64,000 bases of DNA from contig NZ_JXYP01000020.1 in NCBI RefSeq assembly GCF_000964005.1, positions 62,001 through 126,000 of the forward strand, read 5' to 3'. The notes beneath the pieces are model-generated. The model saw only the letters and a list, made by a program, of their open reading frames with translations, had not been told where the DNA came from and did no database searches. The position numbers were made by a program, and so were the translations under genes. The DNA comes from Williamsia herbipolensis. GTDB taxonomy: Bacteria; Actinomycetota; Actinomycetes; Mycobacteriales; Mycobacteriaceae. Positions 19,601 to 28,742 of the stretch are shown piece after piece; within the stretch, counting starts at the first letter, position 1, and every line of letters begins with the position of its first letter.

Positions 19601-20913
19601 TCGCGGCTGGGCTGGGCGAGCAGCACCGGCAGGCGCGCGAACCCGTTGAGCACGCGGGTGTCTCGTTTGGTGCCCTGACCGGCCGAGGTGATCTGCGGGA
19701 ACCGGTCGAACAGCGATTTCAGCCCGACCTCGGTCTCGGCCCTGGCCAGAGCGGAGCCCAGGCAGAAGTGCCGCCCGCCGGAGAACGACAGGTGCTTGTT
19801 GGCGTTCTCCCGCGTCACGTCGAAACGCTCGGGATCGGTGAACACGTTCGGGTCACGGTTGGCGCCGGCGAGTACCAGCACCATCAGGTCACCCTTCGAC
19901 AGTGTCTCCCCGCCGACCTCGACGTCACGACGGGCGACACGCGCGGTGATCTGGACCGGGGCCTGCAGGCGCAGCATCTCGTCGGCCGCGTTGGCCCACA
20001 GCGTGGGGTTCTCCTGCAGGATCGCCAGCTGCTCTGGGTGCTTGATGAGCAGGTCGATCCCGCTGCCCAGGATGTTGACGGTGGTCTCGAATCCCGCGGC
20101 CAGCACCAGACCGGCCGTGGCCCGCAACTCGTCGTCGGTGAGCGACACCCCGTCGTCGGTCGCCCGGATCAGCTGGCTCATGAGGTCGTCGCCGGGGTTG
20201 CGGCGCAGTGTCGCGAGGTGGTCGGAGAGCCACTGGTCGAACCCGATGAGCCCGGTCTCCACCCGGGTGAACTGCGCCCAGGTGAGGCCCATGTCGAGGC
20301 TCGGGGCGGCGAGTTCGCCGAATTCGAGCACGCGGCCGCGTTCGGACTCGGGGACGCCGAGGATGTCGCTGATGACCGCGACCGGCAGCTCCGCGCAGTA
20401 GCGCTCCACGATGTCGATCGGTCCGCTCTGGTCCATCAGCCCGTCGAGCAGACGGTCGGCCGTCTCCTGCACGTTGTCGCGCAATGCCGCGACCGCCCGC
20501 GCCGTGAACACCGACGACACCAGCTTGCGATAGGTGGTGTGCTCGGGCGGCTCGGTGGCCAGCAACGACGGCGGACGGAGGGGGTGCAGCGCCCCCGACC
20601 GCGTCCGCTCCTCGATCCATTTCAGCGGACCGGGGAGCCGGGACCCGAGAACGATGGTGCGGAAGTCGTCGGACCGCAGCGTGTCGTGGACGATCCCGTG
20701 GTCGACGGTCACGCTGGCCAATCGGGAACGCACCACGGGAGCGGCCTCACGGATCTCGCCGTACAGACCCGTCGGATCCTTGCGCGCCGAAGGATCGGCG
20801 ATCAGCCTCGCCTGCAGATCACCTGCGGCAGCGGCACGACCGGCGACGAAGCGCAGGAATCCGTGCATCGCAAACCATCTCAACCTCATCCGCACTGCGT
20901 TGCCCCGACTCAT
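19582..20913 (-). CDS. Cytochrome P450
   Basis: A soluble bacterial class I P450 of 443 residues from the start chosen here. It shows the I-helix AGFETT oxygen-activation motif, the K-helix ExxR (EMLRL), and the haem-binding loop FSGGRHFCLGSALA with the thiolate ligand at C384. The start at 20913 has AAGGTGGG at a good distance; an ATG two codons upstream is also possible. No ferredoxin or ferredoxin reductase is adjacent, so electrons must come from elsewhere. It is divergent from the luciferase-family gene across a region with a tandem palindrome. Substrate unknown. Confidence 0.9.
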   Translation of the reverse strand: MSRGNAVRMRLRWFAMHGFLRFVAGRAAAAGDLQARLIADPSARKDPTGLYGEIREAAPVVRSRLASVTVDHGIVHDTLRSDDFRTIVLGSRLPGPLKWIEERTRSGALHPLRPPSLLATEPPEHTTYRKLVSSVFTARAVAALRDNVQETADRLLDGLMDQSGPIDIVERYCAELPVAVISDILGVPESERGRVLEFGELAAPSLDMGLTWAQFTRVETGLIGFDQWLSDHLATLRRNPGDDLMSQLIRATDDGVSLTDDELRATAGLVLAAGFETTVNILGSGIDLLIKHPEQLAILQENPTLWANAADEMLRLQAPVQITARVARRDVEVGGETLSKGDLMVLVLAGANRDPNVFTDPERFDVTRENANKHLSFSGGRHFCLGSALARAETEVGLKSLFDRFPQITSAGQGTKRDTRVLNGFARLPVLLAQPSREDAHSR

Positions 20914-20963
20914 CCTCATCCCACCTTCTACGCACGTGACGCGACTCACTGCCATGATGCTCT

Positions 20964-20983
20964 TTGTGCACAAGTGTGCACAA
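20964..20983. promoter_or_regulatory. Tandem palindromic operator between P450 and luciferase-family genes
   Basis: TTGTGCACAA (20964-20973, a perfect 10-bp palindrome) is followed directly by GTGTGCACAA (20974-20983). The two TGTGCACA centres are exactly 10 bp apart, so on the same face of the helix. The block lies about 50 bases before the P450 start and 62 before the divergent gene, as expected for an operator bound by a dimeric repressor acting on both. No regulator gene is adjacent. Confidence 0.55.
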
Positions 20984-21044
20984 GCGCGCGGGCGTGACGG
21001 CCCGCCATCGAGAAACCCCCACCTGCACAGACAGGAGACCACCG

Positions 21045-21653
21045 ATGAACCGACTGGCCCAGGACTACCGGGGATGGAAAGCCTTGGGGCCCGGCGGTCT
21101 GCCCGCGAACCAGATCGGCTGGGTCATCACCAGCGCGCTGCGACCGTGGGGCCGCGATCCACTCGACGTCAGCGGAGACGACCCGGCCGGCGATGACGTC
21201 CACCGTCTGCACCTGCCGGATCGCGACGGGCCGCGGCCCTCCATCGCGCCGTACCCCATCCCTCACCGGGAGACCGGCGCCGACGCGGATGCGACGCGTG
21301 TGGCCGATCTGGGGTCGCGGCTGCGAGACGCCGCCGAGGGCAACGGCTTCCACCTCGATCGCAGCCGGTTCGAGAAGCGCGGAGACGCCCTGTTCTGTAC
21401 CGAGCCCGGCACCGCGTGGGCCCGACACGCGCACGGCGAGATCGCCCATGTACACGGGCAGGGATCGATGCACGTGGTCGCGGCACCCGCCGATGTACAC
21501 GAGATCATCGACCGCGGCTGGGGCGAACGACACCCACTCGCGGGCAGGATCGGTCTGCCCGACAGCTATCTGTTCCTCTACGCCCCGCGCACCGATGACG
21601 AACAGGCAGTCGTGGAGCAGATCATCGATCGGGTGATGCACACCGCCCGATGA
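21045..21653 (+). CDS. Luciferase-domain (DUF5519-like) protein
   Basis: A 202-residue protein. The C-terminal half matches, as I remember it, the small luciferase/DUF5519 domain: ARHAHGEIAHVHGQGSMHV, then RGWGERHPLAGR and YLFLYAPRTDDE. The many histidines in the middle (HAH, HVHG, MHV) are conserved in this family and may bind a metal or substrate. GGAG precedes the ATG well (ACAGGAGACCACCG). No catalytic activity has been established for such bacterial proteins that I know of. The gene shares its divergent promoter region with the P450, which suggests joint control. Confidence 0.75.
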   Translation: MNRLAQDYRGWKALGPGGLPANQIGWVITSALRPWGRDPLDVSGDDPAGDDVHRLHLPDRDGPRPSIAPYPIPHRETGADADATRVADLGSRLRDAAEGNGFHLDRSRFEKRGDALFCTEPGTAWARHAHGEIAHVHGQGSMHVVAAPADVHEIIDRGWGERHPLAGRIGLPDSYLFLYAPRTDDEQAVVEQIIDRVMHTAR

Positions 21654-21677
21654 TCGCGGCGGCGCCAGGCCTGCGGA

Positions 21678-22670
21678 TCAGGCCTTCGCACCGATGGTGT
21701 TGGTGACCGAGCCGATGACGTCGATGGAGAGGGTGACGGTGTTGCCCGGCGCGATCCACCGATCGAGTTCCAACCCGCAGCCCGACGGCAGTGTGCCCGA
21801 GGTCATCATCTCGCCGGGGAACACGTCTTCGCCGCGACTCGCGTAGGCGACGGTGTCACCCGGTCCCCACCGCAGTCCCGCGGTGCCGGTGGACGACCAC
21901 GTCTCGCCGTCGACCACCACCGACGCCGACAGATCGTCGAGTCGATCCAGCACCTCGTCGGCGGTCACGACGACCGACCCCATCGAACTGGCGAACGTCT
22001 TCGTCTTCACGACCGGCCCGAACGAGCCGTTGCGTTGTTCGTCCCACTGGGTGTCACGTGCACTGAGATCGTTGAACACGACGAAGCCACCGATCGCGTC
22101 GGCACCCAGGGCGGGGGTCGCATCGCGCAGGGGCCGGTCCACGATCATCCCGAACTCGAGCTCGAAATCGAGTAGATCGGAGTACGACGGCCATGGGACG
22201 ACATCGCCGTCGCCGAGGATCGTCAGGTGGTTGCCGGTGTAGTACATCGGGTGATCGGCGAACGACGCCCCGGGGCGCAGGGCGGGGAAGTCCTTGCGCG
22301 TCACCATCTCGACACCGCGGATGAACGGCATCGCGGCGGGGATGTTGCGGCGCACGAGTTGGTGGGCGGCCTGGCTCCAGTGCTGTTCCCATCCCATGAA
22401 GCAGCGCAGCGACGCCGGCTGCAGCGGTCGGGTGGGCGTCGGCGTCACCACGGCGACGTTCTCGGCGACCGCACGGTCCATCAGGGATGCCGCGGTGTCG
22501 CGACCGCGTTCGCGGGAGGCGAGGAACGCGAGCACGCCGCGTGTCGCTTCGCCCCGCGCGCCGGGGTCGAGCGCCTGCGCCGCGGCGTCGAGGTCGATCC
22601 ACTGCTGCGACGTCTCGTGCCACGCGGCGACCGCCGACGTCTCGCCCGATCCGACCGTACGAACCCGCAT
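21678..22670 (-). CDS. Fumarylacetoacetate hydrolase family protein
   Basis: A 330-residue FAH-fold enzyme that should cleave or decarboxylate a dioxo-acid, with a divalent metal bound by acidic residues. The metal-site pattern DFELEFGMIVDRP and the later GFVVFNDLSARDTQW are typical, as is the C-terminal GDTVAYASRG...GEMMTSGTLPSGCG. The length fits the fumarylacetoacetase-like branch better than the short isomerases. No other tyrosine or homogentisate genes are nearby, so the true substrate is open. The gene is 145 bases downstream of the aldo/keto reductase on the same strand. Confidence 0.83.
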   Translation of the reverse strand: MRVRTVGSGETSAVAAWHETSQQWIDLDAAAQALDPGARGEATRGVLAFLASRERGRDTAASLMDRAVAENVAVVTPTPTRPLQPASLRCFMGWEQHWSQAAHQLVRRNIPAAMPFIRGVEMVTRKDFPALRPGASFADHPMYYTGNHLTILGDGDVVPWPSYSDLLDFELEFGMIVDRPLRDATPALGADAIGGFVVFNDLSARDTQWDEQRNGSFGPVVKTKTFASSMGSVVVTADEVLDRLDDLSASVVVDGETWSSTGTAGLRWGPGDTVAYASRGEDVFPGEMMTSGTLPSGCGLELDRWIAPGNTVTLSIDVIGSVTNTIGAKA

Positions 22671-22688
22671 CGTCCACCCTCCGACTGT

Positions 22689-22706
22689 GGTCCCGTCGTC
22701 GGGACC
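22689..22706. promoter_or_regulatory. Perfect 7-bp hairpin between aldo/keto reductase and FAH genes
   Basis: GGTCCCG and CGGGACC flank TCGT. It lies 19 bases before the FAH gene start, on the transcript downstream of the aldo/keto reductase. It could be a terminator for the latter or an operator for the former. Confidence 0.35.
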
Positions 22707-22815
22707 GGTTGGGCTCAGACCCTACGTCAACAGCTGTTGCGGACCCGTCCTTCTGCACGGCGACAGGAGATCTCCACAGAGGACGGGGCGCTCGGTCGGA
22801 TGGACGACGGGTGTC

Positions 22816-23682
22816 TCAGCCGATGGCGTCGAGTTCGGCCATCGCGTCGGCGGGGAGTTCGAGGGCCGCGGCGGCGATGTTCTCCCGCAGGTGGTCACGC
22901 GAGGAGGTGCCGGGGATCAGAAGGATGTTGGGGGAGCGCGCGAGCAGCCACGCAAGGGCCACGCTCATCGCGGACGCCTGCAGGCGCGCGGCGACGGCGT
23001 CGAGTCGGTCGGACTGCAACGGCGAGAACCCGCCGAGCGGGAAGTACGGCACGAAACCGATCCCGTCCGCGGCCAGCTCGTCGACGAGCGCGTCGTCGAC
23101 GCGGTGAGCCACGTTGTAGTTGTTCTGCACGCAGACGATCGGGGCGATCGATCGCGCCTCGGCCACCTGCTCGGCGTTCACGTTGCTGACGCCCAGGTGT
23201 CTGATCAGCCCCTCCCGCTGCATCTCGACGAGGTGCGTGAACGGCTCGGCCAGCGAACCCGGAATGGCCTCACCGAACCCACCGACCCGCAGGTTGACCA
23301 CGTCGAGGGCGTCGAGGCCCAGGTTCGTCAGGTTGTCGTGCACGGCGGATCGCAGGTCGTCACGCGACAACGCCGACGGCCAGTTGCCCTCCGCGTCGCG
23401 ACGAGCACCCACCTTCGTGACGATGTGCAGATCATCCGGGTAGGGGTGCAGGGCCTCGCGGATGATCTGGTTCGTGACGTGCGGTCCGTAGAAGTCGCTG
23501 GTGTCAACGTGGGTGATCCCGGCGTCGACCACTGCACGCAGCACGGCCACCGCGGCATCGCGGTCGGCCGGCGGGCCGAACACGTGCGGGCCGGCCAATT
23601 GCATGGCGCCGTAACCCATCCGGGTCACGGTGATGTCGTCGGAGAGGGCGAAGACCCCCGCGGTCGCGATCGCGTCGTTCAT
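22816..23682 (-). CDS. Aldo/keto reductase
   Basis: A 288-residue NADPH-dependent (beta/alpha)8 oxidoreductase. The active-site residues D60 and Y65 (HVDTSDFYGPH) and K90 (IVTKVG) are present. The usual catalytic His is replaced: the strand reads DVVNLRVGG, with R132 in its place. This replacement is seen in a subgroup of actinobacterial family members, so the enzyme may still be active. The C-terminal IPGTSSRDHLREN segment is the cofactor-binding end. Substrate unknown; it may be transcribed with the FAH gene. Confidence 0.85.
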   Translation of the reverse strand: MNDAIATAGVFALSDDITVTRMGYGAMQLAGPHVFGPPADRDAAVAVLRAVVDAGITHVDTSDFYGPHVTNQIIREALHPYPDDLHIVTKVGARRDAEGNWPSALSRDDLRSAVHDNLTNLGLDALDVVNLRVGGFGEAIPGSLAEPFTHLVEMQREGLIRHLGVSNVNAEQVAEARSIAPIVCVQNNYNVAHRVDDALVDELAADGIGFVPYFPLGGFSPLQSDRLDAVAARLQASAMSVALAWLLARSPNILLIPGTSSRDHLRENIAAAALELPADAMAELDAIG

Positions 23683-23744
23683 CCCTCGATGCTACGGACG
23701 ATGGCGACCGCGGGGTCCGCACCCCGCCAGAGTGCGGACTCGGG

Positions 23745-24002
23745 TCAGGTGCGGTCGGTCGCGGCTCGGAGCCGCTCGATCTCCTCGGAGGCCTGCGCCT
23801 TCGTGAGATCTGCCGAGAGGGTCTCCCCTGCGTCGCGCGCGAGGGTGTCGAGGTAGCTCCGCTGGGCTCCGGTCATCGGCTCGTCGCCGGTCACCCAGTC
23901 CTCGGGATCCTTCTCGGTGGTGTTGCCGGCGTCGGCTCCGATGACATCGGAACCGGTGGTGGACGCAGTGTCAGGTGTCGAACCTGTGTTCGAATCAGTC
24001 AT
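23745..24002 (-). CDS. DUF3072 domain-containing small protein
   Basis: An 85-residue hydrophilic protein. The C-terminal half, WVTGDEPMTGAQRSYLDTLA followed by a helical LTKAQASEEIERL, is the DUF3072 signature as I remember it. The N-terminal 30 residues are Ser/Thr/Asp-rich and likely disordered. The start at 24002 avoids a poorly conserved extension. Function is unknown in any organism that I know of. Confidence 0.78.
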   Translation of the reverse strand: MTDSNTGSTPDTASTTGSDVIGADAGNTTEKDPEDWVTGDEPMTGAQRSYLDTLARDAGETLSADLTKAQASEEIERLRAATDRT

Positions 24003-24048
24003 GACTCGACAGTACGCGTCCGCGGCCATCGGTGCCCACCATCTCGCG

Positions 24049-24975
24049 TCACAGCATGTGGTTGCGTGCGTAGATCCTCGCCGCGCGCGGCGTCAGCAGA
24101 CCGACCTCGTCGAGGAACTGCATGAGGTGCACCGAACCGCTGCGCACCATCCGGTGATGGTGGTCGTTGCCGAGCATCGCCGCCACCGCACGGCGACGGT
24201 CGAGACCCGCGTCGGTGAACGCCTGCGGGCGCACGAGACTGCAGATGATCAGCTCGGCGCCCAACGCGATCAAGACCGCGCTCGTCTCACGGCGTAGTCG
24301 TCCGGCGCCGGCCATCGCCTCGCGGACCTGTTCGCGCGCGAAACGCATGTGCCGCGACTCCTCGAGCACGTGAATCTCGTTGATCGTCTGGATCATGGGC
24401 AGCACCCGCGGGTCACCCAGCGAACCCCGCTGCATGACGTCGAGGATCTCCTCGGCGACCAGGATCCCGCCGTAGGCGAGCTCGCCGCCGGCCGTGTTCA
24501 TGAAGAACCGTCCGAGCGTGGCCACCCGCGGGCCGGGACGGTAGGACGTGCCGACCATCTTCTGCGCCGCCAGGGCGAACATGAGCGAGTGCCGACACTC
24601 ATCGGCGACCTCGGTCATCGCGAACCGGAACTCCTCGGACTGCACGGGCGAGGAACGCTGGTCGCGGATCACCATCTTCTGCAGGGCCATCTCGAACCAG
24701 ATGCCGATCGTCATGGTCGAGGCGAACTCGTGGCGGGTGAGCGTGACCCGCTGCTCCTCGGTCAATTCATCCCAGTAGTCGGTGCCGTAGAGCGTCGACC
24801 ACTCGGGCGAACATCCGTGTTTGGTCGGGTCGAGGGGGGCTTTCCAGTCGATCTCGGTCATCGCGTTCCGCGACGCCAGCACCGACGAGTCCGCGAGACG
24901 CCGCGTGATCGCCTCCATGCCCACGTCGAGAGTGCTCGTCGCCGGTGCGACCGGTCGATCGTCCATCGTCGTCAT
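24049..24975 (-). CDS. AurF-family diiron oxygenase
   Basis: A 308-residue ferritin-like diiron protein of the AurF (p-aminobenzoate N-oxygenase) family, whose members oxidise aryl amines or other substrates. The helices carry the metal-ligand motifs: TRHEFAST, EVADECRHS (ExxxH), VAEEILD and EIHVLEESRHMRF (ExxxH). The start at 24975 follows GGGAA. No carrier protein or PKS/NRPS gene is adjacent, so this is an isolated tailoring-type oxygenase. The substrate cannot be predicted; many actinobacteria carry such orphan copies. Confidence 0.82.
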   Translation of the reverse strand: MTTMDDRPVAPATSTLDVGMEAITRRLADSSVLASRNAMTEIDWKAPLDPTKHGCSPEWSTLYGTDYWDELTEEQRVTLTRHEFASTMTIGIWFEMALQKMVIRDQRSSPVQSEEFRFAMTEVADECRHSLMFALAAQKMVGTSYRPGPRVATLGRFFMNTAGGELAYGGILVAEEILDVMQRGSLGDPRVLPMIQTINEIHVLEESRHMRFAREQVREAMAGAGRLRRETSAVLIALGAELIICSLVRPQAFTDAGLDRRRAVAAMLGNDHHHRMVRSGSVHLMQFLDEVGLLTPRAARIYARNHML

Positions 24976-25052
24976 CGCGTTCCCATCACACACAGTGCCA
25001 TTGTCTGATGTCAGAGTAGCGCTATGTGTGACGCGGGGGAACACCTACCGCA

Positions 25053-25796
25053 TCACCCCAGCGTGTCGGCGTAGAGGGCACGGAGCTCCGTGAAGCTGCG
25101 TTCGGCCCCTGCCTCCTGATACATCGAGGTGTCGGCCATCGAGTACCCGTGCGGGGCGTCGGGGTAGATCTCGTTGGTGGCCGTCAATCCCGCGTCGTCG
25201 AGCGCCGACCCGAGCGCCGCCACGGCGTCGGGGCCCATCGACCGGTCGTTGTCCGCGTGCCCGTAGACGAACCGCGCGCGAGCCGTGGCCAGTGACAGAT
25301 GCGGACTGTCGTCGTCGTCGGTCACGAGCCCACCTCCGTGGAACCCGGCCGCGGCCACGACGTTGTCCGGGAACTGTCCGGCGTAACGCGTCACGAGACG
25401 AGCACCCATGCAGTACCCCACCGTCCCGACGCGGTCACCGACGACGGCGTCGAGACCGAGGAGCGCGGAGTGGTAGGCCACGATGTCGCTGACGGCCCGC
25501 TCAGTGGTGAGAGCAGCCATCCGCGGACCGACACCGGCGAAGAACTCCTCACGGGCACCGGGCTCGCGGAGGTCCACGGTCGGCATCAGCGTCGCGACAT
25601 CGCCGTCGCGGTAGAAGACGTTGGGCGACAACACCACATATCCCCAGGACGCGATGCGCTCGGCCATGGTGACGATCTGCGGGCGCAGTCCGATGGCGTC
25701 CATGAAGAGCAGGACCCCCGGGCCGTTTCCTGCCGGGGGAGTGGCGACATGGGCTTGGGCGGTTCCGTCATGCGTGTCGACGGTGATGAGATCCAT
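25053..25796 (-). CDS. Dienelactone hydrolase family protein
   Basis: A 247-residue alpha/beta hydrolase with a Cys nucleophile. GYCMGAR places it at C129, the acid is expected in the YGHADNDRSM segment, and the His is in DAPHGYSM. This is the dienelactone hydrolase class that opens lactones in chloroaromatic degradation, though many members act on other esters. The start at 25796 gives the usual MDLITVDTHDG N-terminus. It follows the diiron oxygenase gene on the same strand with 77 bases between them. No ring-cleavage genes are nearby. Confidence 0.87.
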   Translation of the reverse strand: MDLITVDTHDGTAQAHVATPPAGNGPGVLLFMDAIGLRPQIVTMAERIASWGYVVLSPNVFYRDGDVATLMPTVDLREPGAREEFFAGVGPRMAALTTERAVSDIVAYHSALLGLDAVVGDRVGTVGYCMGARLVTRYAGQFPDNVVAAAGFHGGGLVTDDDDSPHLSLATARARFVYGHADNDRSMGPDAVAALGSALDDAGLTATNEIYPDAPHGYSMADTSMYQEAGAERSFTELRALYADTLG

Positions 25797-25851
25797 GACC
25801 TCCACCGTACGTGCGGAGCCGCCGTCTGCACCGACGGCGGGACGACCCGAA

Positions 25852-26157
25852 TCAGCCGGCGAGCGGTGCCGGCGCGTCGGGCGCCTGCGGCACAACGGCC
25901 GCACCGGTGAACATGTCCCGGCGCCACGGGCTCACGGTCGGTTTCCCATACTCCATGTCGCGCAGGCGTTTTGCCAGTGCCGGCAGCTCCCGTACGTGGA
26001 GCACGGCCGCCATCTCGGAGTACCAGCGCAGGACATCGATGACCGACATGTCCAGTATGGCAGCGACTTCGGCCAGGGAACGACCCTCGGCGACGAGGTC
26101 GGCGATCGACTTGTGGGTGCCGATCGGGAGGGCGGGTTTCACAACGTTTTCGCTCAC
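25852..26157 (-). CDS. Small protein with helix-turn-helix-like segment
   Basis: A 101-residue protein from the GTG at 26157. The middle, SIADLVAEGRSLAEVAAILD followed by VIDVLRWYSEM, resembles a helix-turn-helix in which SLAEVAAIL and the next helix form the binary motif. The rest is unremarkable, with a Pro/Ala-rich C-terminus. It may be a small DNA-binding protein or a regulator of the dienelactone hydrolase gene 55 bases away. I do not recognise a named family. Confidence 0.55.
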   Translation of the reverse strand: MSENVVKPALPIGTHKSIADLVAEGRSLAEVAAILDMSVIDVLRWYSEMAAVLHVRELPALAKRLRDMEYGKPTVSPWRRDMFTGAAVVPQAPDAPAPLAG

Positions 26158-26319
26158 GTCTCCGACGGTAGGACGCCGATGGCCGACGGCGAAAGCACCA
26201 CGGTGACTTCGGTGCGCGAACGATGCCCCGGTCACGAAATGGTCACGACAGCCGATGAGAATCCGCGGCGAGGCGAGTCTGCCCCTGCGTCCACCGCCAC
26301 ACCGAACAGGAGTTCAGTC

Positions 26320-26943
26320 ATGGGAGTCATCCACATCGCAACCTTCGCCACCCTCGATCTCGTGGGCCAGGCCCCCGGTGGTCCCGACGAGGATCCCGAC
26401 GGCTTCGCCTACGGCGGATGGCAGGCGCCACTGGTCGACGAGATCAGCGGTGCGCAGGTGCAGGCCGCCTACGAGGGCACCGACGCGCTGCTGCTCGGTC
26501 GGCGTACCTTCGACATCTTCGCCGCGTACTGGCCGGACCAGACCGGCGACTTCGCCCGCCTGTTCAACCGCATCCCCAAGTACGTCGCCTCGCGCAGTAC
26601 ACCCGACCTGTCCTGGGAGGGATCGACCCACCTCGGTCCCGATCTCGCCGCCGAGGTGCGCGCGATCCGCGAGCGACACGACCACGTGACGGTCGTCGGC
26701 AGTCTGGATCTCCTGCAGACGCTTCTCTCCGAGGGACTGTTCGATCGGATCGACCTGTGGCTCCACCCGGTGGTCCTGGGGGCGGGCAAGAAGGTGTTCA
26801 CCGACGCGGTGACACCAGGACGGGTCCGCCTGGTCGGATCACCGGAGGTGAGCCCGGGCGGCATCGTGTACCTGCGGTACGCACGGGTCGACGGCGCCCC
26901 CGAGACCGGCGACATGACCCGACTCGACGGCGATCCGACATAG
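26320..26943 (+). CDS. Dihydrofolate reductase/RibD-like family protein
   Basis: A 207-residue protein of the RibD C-terminal / DHFR-like fold. It begins with the usual strand [18 protein letters not shown], has [16 protein letters not shown] for the nucleotide pocket, the [18 protein letters not shown] loop, and [16 protein letters not shown] typical of the family. These are NADPH-dependent reductases of mostly unknown substrate, and not the true dihydrofolate reductase. ACAGGAG precedes the start. It stands divergent from the small helix-turn-helix gene. Confidence 0.83.
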   Translation: MGVIHIATFATLDLVGQAPGGPDEDPDGFAYGGWQAPLVDEISGAQVQAAYEGTDALLLGRRTFDIFAAYWPDQTGDFARLFNRIPKYVASRSTPDLSWEGSTHLGPDLAAEVRAIRERHDHVTVVGSLDLLQTLLSEGLFDRIDLWLHPVVLGAGKKVFTDAVTPGRVRLVGSPEVSPGGIVYLRYARVDGAPETGDMTRLDGDPT

Positions 26944-27035
26944 CGCGGGGGCATACTTCTCGACGAGCCGCTCAGTTCGCGGCAGCGGCGCCGGACAGCC
27001 CCGTCCACCGCGCCCACGCACAGATCAGGAGTGCC

Positions 27036-28742
27036 ATGTCGCCCGAGAACGAATCCCCGGACATCAAGCCCCGCAGCCGCGACGTCACCGACGGCCTCGA
27101 GAAGACCGCGGCCCGCGGCATGCTGCGCGCGGTCGGGATGGGCGACGAGGACTGGGGCAAGTCGCAGATCGGCGTCGCCTCCTCGTGGAACGAGATCACC
27201 CCGTGCAACCTGTCGCTGCAGCGTCTGGCGAAGGCGGTGAAGGAGGGTGTGTCCGCAGCCGGTGGGTTCCCGCTCGAGTTCGGCACCATCTCGGTCTCCG
27301 ACGGGATCTCGATGGGCCACGAGGGCATGCATTTCTCCCTGGTGTCCCGTGAGGTGATCGCGGACAGCGTCGAAACCGTGGTCAGTGCCGAACGCCTCGA
27401 CGGATCGGTCCTCCTCGCGGGGTGCGACAAGTCGCTACCCGGGATGCTGATGGCCGCGGCACGCCTCGACCTGGCCAGCGTGTTCCTCTACGCCGGATCC
27501 ACGCTGCCCGGCTTCGCGAAGCTCTCCGACGGCAGCGAGCACCAGGTGACCATCATCGACGCATTCGAGGCCGTGGGCGCCTGTTCGCGAGGACTCATGT
27601 CGCGGGAGGACGTCGACACCATCGAGCGCGCCATCTGCCCCGGGGAGGGGGCATGCGGCGGCATGTACACCGCCAACACCATGGCGAGCGCAGCCGAGGC
27701 GCTCGGTATGTCGTTGCCCGGCAGCGCGTCTCCGCCGGCTCCGGACCGTCGTCGCGATCAGTTCGCCCACGCCAGCGGCGAGGCCGTGGTGGAGTTGCTC
27801 CGGCGCGGCATCACCGCCCGCGACATCCTCACCAAGGAGGCGTTCGAGAACGCGATCGCGGTGGTGATGGCGTTCGGCGGCTCCACGAACGCGGTGCTGC
27901 ATCTCCTCGCCATCGCCCGCGAGGCGGAGGTCGAGCTGACCCTCGACGACTTCACCCGCATCGGTTCCCGGGTCCCGCACCTGGCCGACGTCAAACCGTT
28001 CGGCAAGCACGTGATGACCGACGTCGACGCCATCGGCGGCGTCCCGGTCGTGATGAAGGCCCTCCTCGACGCGGGGCTGGTGAACGGCGACTGCCTCACC
28101 GTCACCGGAAAGACCATGTCGGAGAACCTGGCTCACATCACCCCACCCGACCCCGACGGCAAGGTGCTGCGCGCCATGTCCGATCCGATCCACCCGACCG
28201 GCGGGATCACGATCCTCAAGGGATCGCTGGCGCCGGGCGGGGCGGTGGTGAAGTCGGCGGGGTTCGACTCCGACGTCTTCGAGGGCACCGCAAGGGTTTT
28301 CGAGCGTGAGCGCGCGGCGATGGACGCCCTCGAGGACGGCACGATCGCGGCGGGCGACGTGGTCGTCATCCGCTACGAGGGCCCCAAGGGCGGCCCCGGG
28401 ATGCGCGAGATGCTGGCCATCACCGGCGCGATCAAGGGCGCCGGTCTGGGCAAGGACGTCCTGCTGCTCACCGACGGTCGGTTCTCGGGCGGCACCACCG
28501 GGCTGTGCGTCGGCCATGTGGCGCCCGAGGCGGTCGACGCCGGCCCCATCGCCTTCGTGGCCGACGGTGACAGGATCCGGCTCGACGTCGGTAGGGGCAC
28601 ACTCGATCTGCTCGTCGACGAGACGGAACTCGAGGCGCGTCGTCAGGACTGGGCGCCGCTGCCCCCGCGCTACACCCGCGGCGTGCTGGCGAAGTACACC
28701 AAGCTCGTGGGCTCCGCGTCCGAGGGTGCGGTGCTGACCTGA
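27036..28742 (+). CDS. ilvD: Dihydroxy-acid dehydratase
   Basis: Dehydrates 2,3-dihydroxy-isovalerate and -methylvalerate in valine and isoleucine synthesis. At 568 residues it is full length. The iron-sulfur ligands are visible as C57 (EITPCN), C130 (AGCDKS) and C207 ([15 protein letters not shown]), and the GRFSGGT motif near the C-terminus contains the catalytic Ser. CAGGAG precedes the ATG. ilvBNC genes are not adjacent. The next gene, an SDR, starts at its stop codon, which suggests translational coupling. Confidence 0.95.
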   Translation: MSPENESPDIKPRSRDVTDGLEKTAARGMLRAVGMGDEDWGKSQIGVASSWNEITPCNLSLQRLAKAVKEGVSAAGGFPLEFGTISVSDGISMGHEGMHFSLVSREVIADSVETVVSAERLDGSVLLAGCDKSLPGMLMAAARLDLASVFLYAGSTLPGFAKLSDGSEHQVTIIDAFEAVGACSRGLMSREDVDTIERAICPGEGACGGMYTANTMASAAEALGMSLPGSASPPAPDRRRDQFAHASGEAVVELLRRGITARDILTKEAFENAIAVVMAFGGSTNAVLHLLAIAREAEVELTLDDFTRIGSRVPHLADVKPFGKHVMTDVDAIGGVPVVMKALLDAGLVNGDCLTVTGKTMSENLAHITPPDPDGKVLRAMSDPIHPTGGITILKGSLAPGGAVVKSAGFDSDVFEGTARVFERERAAMDALEDGTIAAGDVVVIRYEGPKGGPGMREMLAITGAIKGAGLGKDVLLLTDGRFSGGTTGLCVGHVAPEAVDAGPIAFVADGDRIRLDVGRGTLDLLVDETELEARRQDWAPLPPRYTRGVLAKYTKLVGSASEGAVLT

